Origin: an uncultured Dialister sp.
GTDB taxonomy: Bacteria; Bacillota; Negativicutes; Veillonellales; Dialisteraceae
Direction of reading: 5' to 3'
Length of the DNA stretch: 64,000 bases
Assembly: GCA_902462205.1 (NCBI GenBank)
Contig: CABQAR010000006.1
Location: 22,770 to 86,769 of the forward strand
Positions 1 through 8,814 of this stretch are shown piece after piece. Each line of letters opens with the position of its first letter. The first letter of the stretch is position 1. The translations under genes were made by a program, and so were the position numbers. The notes beneath the pieces were generated by a model. It was not told where the DNA came from, did not search any database, and saw only the letters and a program-made list of their open reading frames with translations.

Positions 1-31
1 GAGGAAGCCCCAAAAAAGGCCTCCTCTTTTC
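1..31 (+). terminator. Intrinsic terminator of a gene left of the window
   Basis: An interrupted GC-rich inverted repeat (GAGG..GCC with GGC..CCTC) is followed by TTTTCTT. It would end a transcript entering from the left; the gene itself is outside the window. Confidence 0.55.
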
Positions 32-99
32 TTATGCCCTATCTCCCAACAGCATGTCCACCGCGGAATCATCAGCATGCGTATACATTTTCTCCCATA

Positions 100-336
100 A
101 CAATCGGCTGCCCGTTTCAGGGACAGATTCCCTCTCGTCCTTCCGAAAGGCATCACCCACCAGTCTACGACTGCCGCCCTCCTCTAAAGAAGAGGGCTTT
201 TTCATTTTTGACTTCTGTCTACCGACTTCTGTCTTCTGACTACTGACCACTGATTACAAATCCTCGCCGCTATATTATTTGTCGCGGCGCGCCGCAATTC
301 CTCATTCTTAATTCCAAATTCCTAACTTCCCCAAAC
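100..336 (+). repeat. Composite intergenic repeat, copy 1
   Basis: This stretch shows the module order seen in eight other gaps of this window: a segment starting near gggacagattc and running through a Pu/Py-rich hairpin ending agaagagggct, then a run of short direct repeats of the type ttctgactactga, then a hairpin with gccgc and gcggcg arms around an AT loop, then tandem heptamers of the type attcctaattcc. No coding capacity is credible. Confidence 0.8.
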
Positions 337-339
337 ATT

Positions 340-813
340 CTACTTCTCCATCTGCCTGATGCTTCCCTGCATTTTCTCTACCGTGTCCACCAGTTTCTTT
401 GCTTTCTCCATCAGATTGGACGCCCTGTTTGATTTCAACTCTTCCGCCTTCATGCCGTCAGTGAAATAATTTCCATCGTCATGGCATCCGCGGATGCGGA
501 CGTAATACTCGCCGATGACGCCGTCTCTGTCTATATCGAACTCCGCATCCTTCGGTATCCGCGCGCCGTTTTTAATGCGCAGGCTGAGGACGCCCTGTCC
601 GTTTTCCACCGTGATGTTATCCACATTTCCCACACGGACGCCGACATAGCGGACCTCGTCCCCCTTTTTCAGCCCCTGCACGCTGGAGCAGACCATCTGT
701 ATATGGTAATGATCGCTCCTGATCCAGTCAACGGGCTCCGTAAATATAAAGAGAGCGCCGATGAGGATACAGACCGCAAGGGTGATCATGCCCGCCTTTA
801 CTTCTTTCGTCAC
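340..813 (-). CDS. MlaD/MCE-domain protein
   Basis: A 157-residue protein with one N-terminal membrane helix (about residues 9-25) followed by a single MCE (MlaD-like) domain (about 35-115; motif VQGLKKGDEVRYVGVRVGNV) and a short predicted coiled coil. MCE proteins form hexameric rings in the periplasm that bind lipids for transport between inner and outer membranes, so this fits a diderm host. The start is GTG; no strong Shine-Dalgarno is seen, only GGGGCG eight to ten bases upstream. The protein is shorter than many MCE proteins, and no Mla ATPase or permease gene lies beside it in this window. Family is secure; the transported lipid is unknown. Confidence 0.82.
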   Translation of the reverse strand: MTKEVKAGMITLAVCILIGALFIFTEPVDWIRSDHYHIQMVCSSVQGLKKGDEVRYVGVRVGNVDNITVENGQGVLSLRIKNGARIPKDAEFDIDRDGVIGEYYVRIRGCHDDGNYFTDGMKAEELKSNRASNLMEKAKKLVDTVEKMQGSIRQMEK

Positions 814-933
814 TTCCTAAACGCCCCTTCCTTTGCTTCCACTGTCCTACCCTTCCATTATACAGGACGCGTTCCAGCTGTCCACAGAAACTAGTTCCCG
901 ATGGATGGTATAATGGAAAAAACAGGAGGAGCC

Positions 934-1719
934 ATGTGCGAACTATTAGCGGTCAATTCTGCGGATCCCATCAAGATGAACCGTTACCTGAAGGAATTCT
1001 TTTCCCACAGCGATACGAACCCCCACGGCTGGGGCATTGCCATTTTTGACGGCCCTTCCGTTTCACTGGAAAAAGAAGCGCGCCCGTCGGCGGAAAGCGG
1101 ACGGCTGGCGCAAATATTGTCCAAAGACATATCCGTAAAAAACATGGCGGCCCATATACGGAACGCCACGGCAGGCTCCATGCGCCGCGAAAACTGTCAT
1201 CCTTTCCTGCGGAAAGACGCCACAGGCAGAAACTGGACGCTCGCCCACAACGGGACGATTTTTCATAACGCGCTGATTTCCCCTTACACGGCCATGCAGG
1301 AAGGAAATACAGACAGCGAGCGGGTCCTTCTCGCCCTTATTGCAAGAATCGATGCGGAAACGGGGAAGAAAAAACGTCTGCTGTCCGCAGATGAACGTTT
1401 CGCCCTCACAGACACCCTCATCACCGAGCTGTCCGAGGGAAATAAGCTGAACCTTCTCCTTTATGACGGTGAATTCCTCTATGTCCACTACAACCTGTCC
1501 GGCACCCTCCATATGCTGTCTAAAGGAAACGGCCTGCTCTTCAGTACGCAGCCGCTCAGTGACGAAGACTGGCAGCCCGTCCCCTTCATGACGCTCTGCA
1601 GCTTTAAAAACGGCAGGCTGATCCGGCAGGGCGCCTGCCACGGTCATGAATACCGCGTATCCGAAGCCGATCTGGCCTATATACGGAATGCACGAACCGA
1701 TCCATCCTCTGTTTCTTAA
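934..1719 (+). CDS. Class II glutamine amidotransferase (YafJ-like)
   Basis: The start is placed at the ATG at 934 because it has AGGAGG four bases upstream and puts Cys at position 2, the N-terminal nucleophile of class II (Ntn-hydrolase) glutamine amidotransferases; an in-frame ATG at 901 would bury that Cys. The 261-residue product has the fold's hallmarks: CELLAVN, a HGWGIA segment, AHIRNAT, and the HNGTIFHN oxyanion region. The enzyme would hydrolyse glutamine or a related amide in the cytoplasm. No synthetase domain is attached, so the acceptor reaction is unknown. The next gene starts 14 bases downstream, suggesting co-transcription. Confidence 0.85.
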   Translation: MCELLAVNSADPIKMNRYLKEFFSHSDTNPHGWGIAIFDGPSVSLEKEARPSAESGRLAQILSKDISVKNMAAHIRNATAGSMRRENCHPFLRKDATGRNWTLAHNGTIFHNALISPYTAMQEGNTDSERVLLALIARIDAETGKKKRLLSADERFALTDTLITELSEGNKLNLLLYDGEFLYVHYNLSGTLHMLSKGNGLLFSTQPLSDEDWQPVPFMTLCSFKNGRLIRQGACHGHEYRVSEADLAYIRNARTDPSSVS

Positions 1720-1733
1720 AAAAGGAGGCTTCC

Positions 1734-2615
1734 ATGAACAAAAGAGTCCTGTGCTACTCCGTCGCGCTGCTTCTTGCCTGCGCCCCATTCCCGGCGCCGC
1801 ACGTATCTGCCGCGTATACCGCAGAAGATACGATGCCCTCCATCGATGAGCGTCTTTCCTTCCGCGTGGAAAAACACCCGATCCGGTACGTCTACAACGG
1901 ACAGACCATCATGAACGCTTTCGATTATGAAATACGCCTGTCCGGCGCTTCCGCCACTTCCCATGCCGCGCTGGACAAAAGACTGCGCAAAATCTCAGAA
2001 GCACGCCTCCGTTCCACCAAAGAAGCATTCGACTTCGACAAAGATTATTTCATTGAACGTATCACCGACTTACGGCAATACCTTCCGGATCACGCAGGCT
2101 TCGTCGAGGAGCACGAAATGGAAGTCCTCCGCTGCGACAACCAGATCACCAGCCTCGCATGGGCGGAATACAAGGAATTCGGCGGCGCCCATCCCGTGCA
2201 GTACTACCATGCCATGACGATAGACAGCAGGACGGGCCGTGACCTCCCTCTCTCCGCCGTCCTTGTCCATACGTACAATCTGGCAGACATCATTTTCAAA
2301 GAAACCGTGCAGCAGGCGGATCCCGATCAGGCCAAATCCCTTGCCGCGGAATCCGATCAGTCCGTCAAAGACTCGATCAGAGACCTTATCAAGGAAAACC
2401 ATCTCTGCTGGGGTCTCGGCGAAGACGGTCTCCACCTTTATTTCGGAAACTATATCCTCGGCCCCTACGCCATCGGCACGTTCGAGTCCGTCCTGACCTT
2501 TGAGAAATACGGATACCTCTTCGTACCGGGCGCCATCTTCAGGGGAAATCCGGACGCACCGCTGAAGGACAGCTACCACGCCACGGAAAAAAAGCCGGAA
2601 ATCATAAATATCTGA
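1734..2615 (+). CDS. Secreted DUF4163/DUF3298 (RsiV-like C-terminal) protein
   Basis: The 293-residue protein has a signal peptide (residues 1-26, ending VSA-A) and an extracytoplasmic region resembling the DUF4163/DUF3298 pair found in RsiV and PdaC. The family landmark GGAHP is at about residue 151, and a C-terminal PYA.G motif near residue 241 is also typical. It is probably periplasmic or surface-exposed. The DUF3298 domain of RsiV binds lysozyme; whether this one does is not known, and no sigma factor gene lies nearby. A gggAGGAGG-like site (aaaaggagg) precedes the ATG. It ends at the bidirectional terminator at 2618-2666. Confidence 0.75.
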   Translation: MNKRVLCYSVALLLACAPFPAPHVSAAYTAEDTMPSIDERLSFRVEKHPIRYVYNGQTIMNAFDYEIRLSGASATSHAALDKRLRKISEARLRSTKEAFDFDKDYFIERITDLRQYLPDHAGFVEEHEMEVLRCDNQITSLAWAEYKEFGGAHPVQYYHAMTIDSRTGRDLPLSAVLVHTYNLADIIFKETVQQADPDQAKSLAAESDQSVKDSIRDLIKENHLCWGLGEDGLHLYFGNYILGPYAIGTFESVLTFEKYGYLFVPGAIFRGNPDAPLKDSYHATEKKPEIINI

Positions 2616-2617
2616 AA

Positions 2618-2666
2618 CAAGAAAAGCACATCGTCGGAACCAACCTGATTCCCGATGTGCTTTTTG
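2618..2666. terminator. Bidirectional intrinsic terminator
   Basis: Arms AAAAGCACATCG and CGATGTGCTTTT enclose a short loop, with A-runs and T-runs on both sides. It serves the DUF3298 gene (+) and crcB (-), which converge here. Confidence 0.85.
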
Positions 2667-2681
2667 CTTGCCTTCCATGGC

Positions 2682-3065
2682 CTAAAAGAGGGAGCGTGCC
2701 AGAAAACCGCCAAGAAATACGAAAAGAATTCCTCCTGCCAGCTGGACGGAAAGATATACCGCCGCCATCTCCCAGGCGCCTGCCATCATATACTGCATGG
2801 TTTCATTCATAAAAGAGGAAAATGTCGTAAATCCTCCGAGGAAACCAGTAATCAACAGCGCTGCCGCTACGGGATGGTCGGAATCCCGCACCAGCGCCAC
2901 TGCCAGAAAACCGATACAGAACGATCCGATTCCATTCACTGCCGCCGTTCCATAAGGAAATGCCGTTCCCCACAACCGGGCAAGCATCATGGAAAGCAGG
3001 TACCTGAGCAGCGAGCCTGCCGCACCGCCGATGGCGACCGCCACAGGCATGAAATAGTGATCCAT
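2682..3065 (-). CDS. crcB: Fluoride channel CrcB/FluC
   Basis: A 127-residue, four-helix membrane protein of standard FluC length. Visible family motifs are GGAAGSLLRY near the N-terminus, NGIGSFCIGF in the second helix, and GGFTTFSSF in the third, which contributes the Phe box and Na+ site. FluC acts as a dimeric channel exporting F- from the cytoplasm. The upstream leader (3066-3188) carries a fluoride riboswitch with a terminator, so the gene is very likely induced by fluoride. It lies directly downstream of rsmG on the same strand but has its own regulated leader. Confidence 0.93.
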   Translation of the reverse strand: MDHYFMPVAVAIGGAAGSLLRYLLSMMLARLWGTAFPYGTAAVNGIGSFCIGFLAVALVRDSDHPVAAALLITGFLGGFTTFSSFMNETMQYMMAGAWEMAAVYLSVQLAGGILFVFLGGFLARSLF

Positions 3066-3084
3066 CTTCCACCTCTTATTTCCA

Positions 3085-3130
3085 AAATAAAACTCCTGCT
3101 TACTGCACGTAAAAGCAATAAACAGGAGTC
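3085..3130 (-). terminator. Terminator of the fluoride riboswitch expression platform
   Basis: On the minus strand ACTCCTG..TGC and GCA..CAGGAGT form a long hairpin followed by TTTTATTTT, just before the crcB start. The 5' arm (ACTCCTG) is the end of the aptamer's conserved 3' segment, so aptamer folding and termination are mutually exclusive. Confidence 0.8.
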
Positions 3131-3188
3131 ATCAGTCTACGGATTAAATTTCTCCATAAACGGTTACAGGCGAACTCCATCGCCTTTT
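3121..3188 (-). ncRNA. Fluoride riboswitch (crcB motif)
   Basis: Read on the minus strand, the leader begins GGCGATGGAGTTCGCC, continues with a TGTAACCG segment, and ends CTGATGACTCCTG. These are the conserved elements of the crcB-motif fluoride aptamer (GGCGATGG-GTTCGCC hairpin, pseudoknot partner, and the CUGAUG-CUCCU 3' strand). The aptamer lies directly upstream of crcB and shares sequence with a terminator, which fits a transcriptional ON switch. Confidence 0.85.
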
Positions 3189-3190
3189 AT

Positions 3191-3904
3191 TCATACCTCT
3201 CCGATAATCGGCTTCTTCTCTGCAATTCCGACCTTACGCGGATACGTTTTCGGACAGGCCTCTTTCTTTCTGATATAAAGGATCATCCGTTTCTCACCGC
3301 TCGGGAGCGATAATTCCTTTATTTCCTCCGCCTCCGCATGAAGCTCCTTCAATATTTTTCCCGACTGCTTCAGCTCTTCCTCCGCGCCGGGGCCTTTCAT
3401 CGCCGCAAACACGCCGCCGACCCGGACGAAAGGGATCGCCCATTCCGCAATGACGGGAAGCATCTTCACCGCGCGGGCGGTAACCACATCGAAAGACTCC
3501 CGCGTCTTCCGCCGCCGTCCGCCTTCCTCCGCACGGATATGCATGATCTTTACATTTTTAATCTGCAGCTTCCCCACGGCTCCCTCGATAAACGTGAGCT
3601 TCTTTAAAATGGAATCCACCAGGACCACCTGCATGTCAGGACGGAGGATGGCCAAAGGCACGCCGGGAAAACCCGCTCCCGTCCCAAGATCCAGAAGGCG
3701 GCCGCCCTGTGGAAAATATTTCTCATCATACACGGTCAGTGAATCATAAATATTCTTGACCAGACTTTCCTCGACATCCTTGATTCCGGTCAGATTCATC
3801 TTCTTGCTCATGGCAATCACCATGGCGTTATATTCTGTCAGTTTCCTCGCGGCGTCCTCATTCGCCGGAAGGCCAAGCGCCTCCATCATTTCCCTGACTG
3901 TCAT
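3191..3904 (-). CDS. rsmG: 16S rRNA (guanine-N7) methyltransferase RsmG
   Basis: The 237-residue SAM-dependent methyltransferase carries motif I DLGTGAGFPGVPLAI (about residues 72-86) and the GidB-type segment VTARAVKMLPVIAEW. RsmG methylates N7 of G527 in 16S rRNA. Length and order match the family. In many bacteria it lies beside mnmG and mnmE; here both are within 8 kb but separated by other genes. An upstream GGAAAGGGG gives a plausible ribosome site. Confidence 0.95.
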   Translation of the reverse strand: MTVREMMEALGLPANEDAARKLTEYNAMVIAMSKKMNLTGIKDVEESLVKNIYDSLTVYDEKYFPQGGRLLDLGTGAGFPGVPLAILRPDMQVVLVDSILKKLTFIEGAVGKLQIKNVKIMHIRAEEGGRRRKTRESFDVVTARAVKMLPVIAEWAIPFVRVGGVFAAMKGPGAEEELKQSGKILKELHAEAEEIKELSLPSGEKRMILYIRKKEACPKTYPRKVGIAEKKPIIGEV

Positions 3905-4014
3905 TCGTTTCCCCTTTCCTGCTGGAACATAGACGGATTTTTTCTTTTTCCCTTATGGTACAGTATACCAAATTATACGGAAAAGGGGATACGGTTATTC
4001 CCTTTGGCAGAGAT

Positions 4015-4617
4015 TTACTTCTGCGTGGATCCCAGCCATTCCATGATTTCCGTATCGGACGACCGCGGACTGAACTCCTTGCCGCCGGAAATATGGAGCC
4101 CGCTCATGAAACGGTTCAGATCCTCTACGCTGCCTTTAATGCCGCTTCCGCCGGAGGTGCAGAACACATACACTCTCTTCCCGCGAAGGTCATACTGCTC
4201 AAGGAACGTTTCTATGATACGTGGCGCCGTATCCCACCAGATCGGGTATCCCAGATAAATCGTCTCATATTTCTTTACCTCGCCCAGATCGCCCTTAATG
4301 GCCGGACGCGCCCTGTCATCCTGCTGTTCCTTATTCGCGCGGCAGTCTTTGACGTTATAATCCAGATCCTCCTTGGTATACGGCTCCTGCGGAACGATTT
4401 CATAAATCGGCATATTCGCCATCGCGGACATATGCTCGGCAACGGCCTTCGTATTTCCCGTCGCGGAAAAATAAACCACCGCCGCATTTTTCGGCATCGC
4501 CGCCGCACGGCCGGAAGCCGTTCCCGACGACCCCACCGCCTCCGATTTCTGTCCGCCGCAGCCACTGAACAGCAGCATACCCATGGCCGCCGCCAGAATA
4601 AACAATATCCTTTTCAT
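4015..4617 (-). CDS. Flavodoxin-fold lipoprotein
   Basis: The start is set at the ATG at 4617, which gives a clean lipoprotein signal (MKRILFIL..., lipobox FSGC, Cys at about residue 19) and has AGGTGA upstream; longer in-frame extensions lack these. The mature 200-residue product has the flavodoxin phosphate-binding signature VYFSATGNTKAVAE and later YLGYPIWW and TSGGSGIKGS, typical of the Flavodoxin_4 family. It is probably an FMN protein anchored outside the cytoplasmic membrane and involved in electron transfer. The redox partner is unknown. Confidence 0.85.
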   Translation of the reverse strand: MKRILFILAAAMGMLLFSGCGGQKSEAVGSSGTASGRAAAMPKNAAVVYFSATGNTKAVAEHMSAMANMPIYEIVPQEPYTKEDLDYNVKDCRANKEQQDDRARPAIKGDLGEVKKYETIYLGYPIWWDTAPRIIETFLEQYDLRGKRVYVFCTSGGSGIKGSVEDLNRFMSGLHISGGKEFSPRSSDTEIMEWLGSTQK

Positions 4618-4700
4618 GACAATCACCTGCATGCTTACTTTATCCATATACCCTTTTCCATTGGATATATTTTCCCATTGCTCCGACAAGAGGTGGAACC

Positions 4701-4955
4701 TTATAAAATATCCCACCAGTATTCTTCCTCTTTCCGATACGCACCGCCATTGCCATTCACCCAGTTTTTACTATGACGGAACCGCCGGTTATGCATCTGT
4801 CTTACTGATTTCTTATTACAGCTGTACTTGCGGAGAACCCCTCTGTCATTCATAAAAGCCCCTGCTCCATAAGAATTTTTTGTTTCTTCATACAGGTGGT
4901 ATAATTTCCGCTTCCCCACCTGACGTGCTTCCTCCCGGTTCAAAGGATGCGCCAT
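4701..4955 (-). CDS. Small basic hypothetical protein
   Basis: An 84-residue ORF rich in Arg, Lys and aromatic residues, including KKSVRQMHNRRFRHSKNW and a C-terminal YRKEEEYWWDIL. A GAGGTGAT ribosome-binding site lies eight bases before the ATG, supporting expression. I do not assign a function. It lies between the flavodoxin lipoprotein and a composite repeat, with 83 bp to the lipoprotein start, and may be co-transcribed with it. Confidence 0.55.
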   Translation of the reverse strand: MAHPLNREEARQVGKRKLYHLYEETKNSYGAGAFMNDRGVLRKYSCNKKSVRQMHNRRFRHSKNWVNGNGGAYRKEEEYWWDIL

Positions 4956-4971
4956 TCTCTATCACCTCTTC

Positions 4972-5128
4972 CCTTCGAGGATGACGGCAAGCAGGTAACC
5001 TCTGTCTTCTGAAGTCTGGTTCTGACTTCTGTCTACTGCCTACTGCCCACTGATTACTAATCCCCGCCGCCATATTACTTGTCGCGGCGCTCCGCCATTC
5101 CTAATTCCAAATTCCTAATTCCTAATTT
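4972..5128 (+). repeat. Composite intergenic repeat, copy 2 (short form)
   Basis: Begins with the ttcgaggatgacggcaagcag module, then the ctgacttctg simple repeats, the gccgcc..gcggcg hairpin and the tandem attcctaattcc heptamers. It abuts the mnmG stop codon. Confidence 0.8.
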
Positions 5129-6996
5129 TTACTCCCTTTTCTCTGCTTCAGATATACCATGAGCACCGACATATCCGCCGGAGATACGCCGGAGATGCGG
5201 GCCGCCTGACCCAAAGAGAGGGGGCGTATTTTATCGAGCTTCTGCCTTGCCTCTATGGAAATGCCGTCCAGATTCAGATAATCCATATCCATCGGCATTT
5301 TTTCACTTTCCATACGGGCCGCTTTTCTGACGGCCGTTTCCTGCCTTGCGATGTACCCTTCATATTTCACGGTGATTTCCATTTCTTCCACCGCTTCCGC
5401 ATCGAAAACGGGACAGCCGAGCACATCCACCATCTTCTGATACGTCATTTCCGGGCGTTTCAATATCTGGTCAGCCCCGATGCCTGTCGTGAGCGGCGCG
5501 GAGCCGATGCTTTCCAGCGCCCTGTTGGTTTCTTCCTTCGGCGTGAACCGCTGGGTGCGGATATATGCCATTGCTTCCTCATATTTCGCTTTGCGGGACA
5601 GGAAATGCTGATACCGCTCCTCGGAAACCAGACCGATCTCGTGACCTTTTTCCGTCAGTCGCAGATCCGCGTTGTCCTGACGGAGGATCAGGCGGTATTC
5701 GCTGCGGCTCGTCATCATGCGGTACGGCTCATCCGTCCCCTTCGTGACGAGGTCATCCACAAGGGAACCGATATACGCTTCATGCCGGGCAAGGACGAAA
5801 GGCTCCTTCCCCTGTATTTTGAGCGCCGCATTGATGCCTGCCACCAGTCCCTGCGCGGCGGCCTCTTCATAACCGCTCGTACCGTTTGACTGGCCGGCGG
5901 AATAAAGCCCCGGCAGCTTGATGACCTCCAGCGTCGGATAAAGCTGCAGCGGATCGAGCAGGTCATACTCGATCGCATACGCCGGTCGCATCACCTTCAC
6001 ATCCTCGAATCCCGGAATGGTGCGCAGGAACGCATACTGCACATCTATCGGCATCGAAGTCGACATGCCCTGCACATACATTTCCGTCGTATCCAGTCCT
6101 TCAGGCTCCACGAAAAGCTGGTGCCTCTTTTTATCCGCGAACCGTATTACCTTATCTTCGATGGACGGACAGTAACGGGCGCCGACGCCATGGATCTTCC
6201 CCGCGTACTTCGGGGCGCGCATGATATTGTCCCGGATAATCTGATGGGTCGTTTCATTCGTATAAGTAAGCCAGCAGTTCCGCTGATTCCTGTCTTCCCG
6301 TTCATTCATGAAAGAAAAAGCGTGGTTCTCCGGATCGCCCTCTTCCAGCTCCATCCGGTCCAGATGCAGGCTCCTCCTGTCCACGCGGGACGGCGTCCCC
6401 GTCTTGAAGCGGAGGACATCCAGACCGTGCCTGCGGAGATTTTCAGACAGCCCCACAGAAGGGCGCATGCCGTTCGGGCCGCCGGAGTACATCGTGTCAC
6501 CGATGATGATCATGCTGTCCAGGTACGTCCCCGTGCAGAGAATGACCGCCTTCGCCCTGTATTCCTCCTCGAGCTCCGTCGTAATCCCCACGCATTTTCC
6601 GTCTTCCACGAGAATATCCATGACCTGGACCTGCTTCAGATCCAGATTGTCCGTATTTTCCACCACATTTTTCATATAACGGTGGTAAGCGCCCTTGTCC
6701 GACTGGGCACGCAGAGCATAAACCGCCGGCCCCTTTCCGCGGTTCAGCATACGCATCTGGATCGCCGTCGCATCCGCAGCGATTCCCATTTCACCGCCAA
6801 GGGCGTCTATTTCCTTGACCAGATGGCTTTTCCCCGGCCCGCCGATGGCAGGATTGCAGGGCATCATCGCCACATTCTCTAAAGAAATCGTCGTTAAAAG
6901 CGTCCGACACCCCAGACGGGCCGCCGCAAGAGCCGCCTCGCAGCCCGCATGGCCGGCGCCGACGACGATGACATCATACGTATCAATGAGATACAT
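5122..6996 (-). CDS. mnmG: tRNA uridine-34 carboxymethylaminomethyl modification enzyme MnmG
   Basis: A full-length 624-residue MnmG (GidA). The N-terminal FAD dinucleotide fold VVGAGHAGCEAALAAARLG is at about residues 11-29. The MPCNPAIGGPGKSHLVKE motif and the C-terminal helical tRNA/MnmE-binding region ending in ISGVSPADMSVLMVYLKQR are present. MnmG works with MnmE to install the cmnm5 group at wobble uridine 34. Its partner mnmE is at 11656-13035; here the two are separated by the troABCD-like operon rather than adjacent. Confidence 0.97.
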   Translation of the reverse strand: MYLIDTYDVIVVGAGHAGCEAALAAARLGCRTLLTTISLENVAMMPCNPAIGGPGKSHLVKEIDALGGEMGIAADATAIQMRMLNRGKGPAVYALRAQSDKGAYHRYMKNVVENTDNLDLKQVQVMDILVEDGKCVGITTELEEEYRAKAVILCTGTYLDSMIIIGDTMYSGGPNGMRPSVGLSENLRRHGLDVLRFKTGTPSRVDRRSLHLDRMELEEGDPENHAFSFMNEREDRNQRNCWLTYTNETTHQIIRDNIMRAPKYAGKIHGVGARYCPSIEDKVIRFADKKRHQLFVEPEGLDTTEMYVQGMSTSMPIDVQYAFLRTIPGFEDVKVMRPAYAIEYDLLDPLQLYPTLEVIKLPGLYSAGQSNGTSGYEEAAAQGLVAGINAALKIQGKEPFVLARHEAYIGSLVDDLVTKGTDEPYRMMTSRSEYRLILRQDNADLRLTEKGHEIGLVSEERYQHFLSRKAKYEEAMAYIRTQRFTPKEETNRALESIGSAPLTTGIGADQILKRPEMTYQKMVDVLGCPVFDAEAVEEMEITVKYEGYIARQETAVRKAARMESEKMPMDMDYLNLDGISIEARQKLDKIRPLSLGQAARISGVSPADMSVLMVYLKQRKGSKN

Positions 6997-7188
6997 CGAA
7001 TTCCTTCTTTCCTACAACCATTTCATTATCGCAGACCTTCTGAAAAACTGAAAAGGAAACCGTAATAAGACTCCCTCCGCGATAACTAATTCATTATATC
7101 GAATTTTTCCGAAATTTTCAAAAATCATCAACAGAACGAAATAGAACTCCCTGCTATCCAGATTGTTTTACAGTGATTGTCGCATTCC

Positions 7189-7325
7189 TTATTTATTTTC
7201 CATTATTCCCTGATACATTTCTATCAATTCTGCCATTCCTGTTCCAAGCATCAATAAAGCTGGCGCTATCCTTTTTCATAATCCTCCCAGTTCTTTATAA
7301 ATCCCTGCGCCGCCCATGCCCTCAT
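7189..7325 (-). pseudogene. Possible frameshifted small ORF in an otherwise empty gap
   Basis: Within the AT-rich gap 6997-7588 I see only a possible broken reading frame. A start near 7325 gives MRAWAAQGFIKNWEDYEKG then stop; shifting frame there continues APALLMLGTGMAELIEMY to a stop at 7189. Neither half resembles a family I know. The rest of the gap holds no convincing gene; the promoter region of the metal transporter is at its right end. Confidence 0.25.
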
Positions 7326-7489
7326 GATGACCCCACCTCATAAACAGGACTCATATTTTTTTATTTCACTATACAGGGCAGCCCGTCAGATATTCCTAAA
7401 ATACATTTATGCTCCGTTTTTATCTAATTATCTAAATTATTTAATATGGTAAATCTAATAAATAATATTAGTTATTCCACATTTTAATA

Positions 7490-7518
7490 TTTACATAATC
7501 AAATTTGTGTGGTAGTAT
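7490..7518 (+). promoter_or_regulatory. Putative promoter of the metal-binding lipoprotein gene
   Basis: TTTACA (7490-7495) and TAGTAT (7513-7518) are 17 bp apart, in an AT-rich region 70 bp before the start codon. An operator for the MntR-like regulator at 23700 would be expected nearby, but I cannot point to a clear palindrome. Confidence 0.4.
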
Positions 7519-7588
7519 ACTTAAGTGATAGCCGCTCTCAATTAATTTGCGAGTTATTATTAAAATATATTGCAAAGGAGATTTTTCC

Positions 7589-8542
7589 ATGTTCAAAAAG
7601 ATATTATTATGGCTTTGTATTCCCCTTGCACTCATCGGTGCCCTCTGTATGGCGACCACCGGATGCGGGCTTTCTTCCTCGCCGGCGCCAAAAGAATCGG
7701 GAAAAATGAAAGTCGTCGCTACCACAACGATGCTCAATGATTTATCGCAGCAGATCGGCGGAGATAAGGTAGACGTATCCGGTTTGATGAAAGCCGGCGT
7801 GGATCCCCATCTGTATCAGGCGAGTGCCGGCGATGTAGAGGCCATGAACAAAGCAGATATCGTCGTTTATAACGGTGTCCATCTGGAAGGAAAGATGGGA
7901 GCTATTTTTGATAATCTATCCAACCAGAAGAAACCGATGGTCCGTGTGAGTGACGGAATCGATCCTTCCACGCTTCTTGATTTCGAGGAAGATGGAGAAA
8001 AGACGAAGGATCCGCACATCTGGTTTTCTGTCAATAACTGGAAAGCTGCGGCAAAAGAAGTTGCTAAAGGGTTCTCCGCAAAGGATCCGCAGAATAAAGA
8101 ATATTATGAATCCAATCTGAAATCTTACTTGTCCAAGCTGGATGATCTGGATAAGGAAATCAAAAAAGAAATTGACGCCGTTCCCCAGGAATCCCGTGTG
8201 CTTGTTACCGCGCATGATGCATTTGGCTATTTTGCAAGAGATTACGGGTTTGAGGTGAAAGGCATACAAGGCATCAGCACGGCGAGCGAGGCCGGCACTT
8301 CCGATATCAGCAATCTGGCTGCCTTTATCGCAGAGCATAAGATTAAAGCCGTCTTTGTAGAATCTTCTGTCCCGCATAAAACCATCGAGTCCTTGCAGGC
8401 CGCTGTCAAAGCGCAGGGGTTTGAAGTCTCTATCGGCGGCGAGCTGTATTCCGACTCTTTAGGCGATGCCGGCACAAAGGAAGGCACTTACATCGGCATG
8501 TATGAACACAATATAAAAACAATCACCCATGCCCTCCGTTGA
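7589..8542 (+). CDS. Mn/Zn/Fe ABC transporter substrate-binding lipoprotein (TroA/ZnuA family)
   Basis: Starts at the ATG at 7589, preceded by AAAGGAG. The 317-residue precursor has a lipobox ending in TTGC and a cluster A-I metal-binding fold. The metal-ligand segments DPHLYQ (about residue 69), DPHIWF and the later Glu- and Asp-containing strands are in family positions. There is no long His-rich loop, which in zinc-specific ZnuA is common, so Mn is somewhat more likely (inference). It delivers the metal to the permeases encoded downstream. A hairpin at 8562-8612 separates it from the ATPase gene and probably lowers downstream expression. Confidence 0.88.
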   Translation: MFKKILLWLCIPLALIGALCMATTGCGLSSSPAPKESGKMKVVATTTMLNDLSQQIGGDKVDVSGLMKAGVDPHLYQASAGDVEAMNKADIVVYNGVHLEGKMGAIFDNLSNQKKPMVRVSDGIDPSTLLDFEEDGEKTKDPHIWFSVNNWKAAAKEVAKGFSAKDPQNKEYYESNLKSYLSKLDDLDKEIKKEIDAVPQESRVLVTAHDAFGYFARDYGFEVKGIQGISTASEAGTSDISNLAAFIAEHKIKAVFVESSVPHKTIESLQAAVKAQGFEVSIGGELYSDSLGDAGTKEGTYIGMYEHNIKTITHALR

Positions 8543-8561
8543 TTATAAAGGCGTGTAAGGA

Positions 8562-8612
8562 AATAGCATTACATTCGCTGCCCGTTTCTTCCGGTGGATG
8601 TAATGCTTATTT
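8562..8612 (+). terminator. Hairpin between the binding protein and ATPase genes
   Basis: AGCATTACAT and ATGTAATGCT form a perfect 10-bp stem, followed by TATTTATTT. It is probably a partial terminator giving more binding protein than transporter. Confidence 0.6.
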
Positions 8613-8814
8613 ATTTCCATGATTTTCCACGCATACTGCACTGCCGGCATCCGTTTTCGAGATTTTCCGTTTCCGTGCACCGGATATATGCATTTTTTCA
8701 TACAGGCTGACAGCCATGGATCAATCTCTTTCCCTATCCTCGCCGCCATATGGTTTTCCGCGGCGTTTCTGAATTTTTTATGCTTCATATGATTGACAAA
8801 GGTGGTGAACACGA

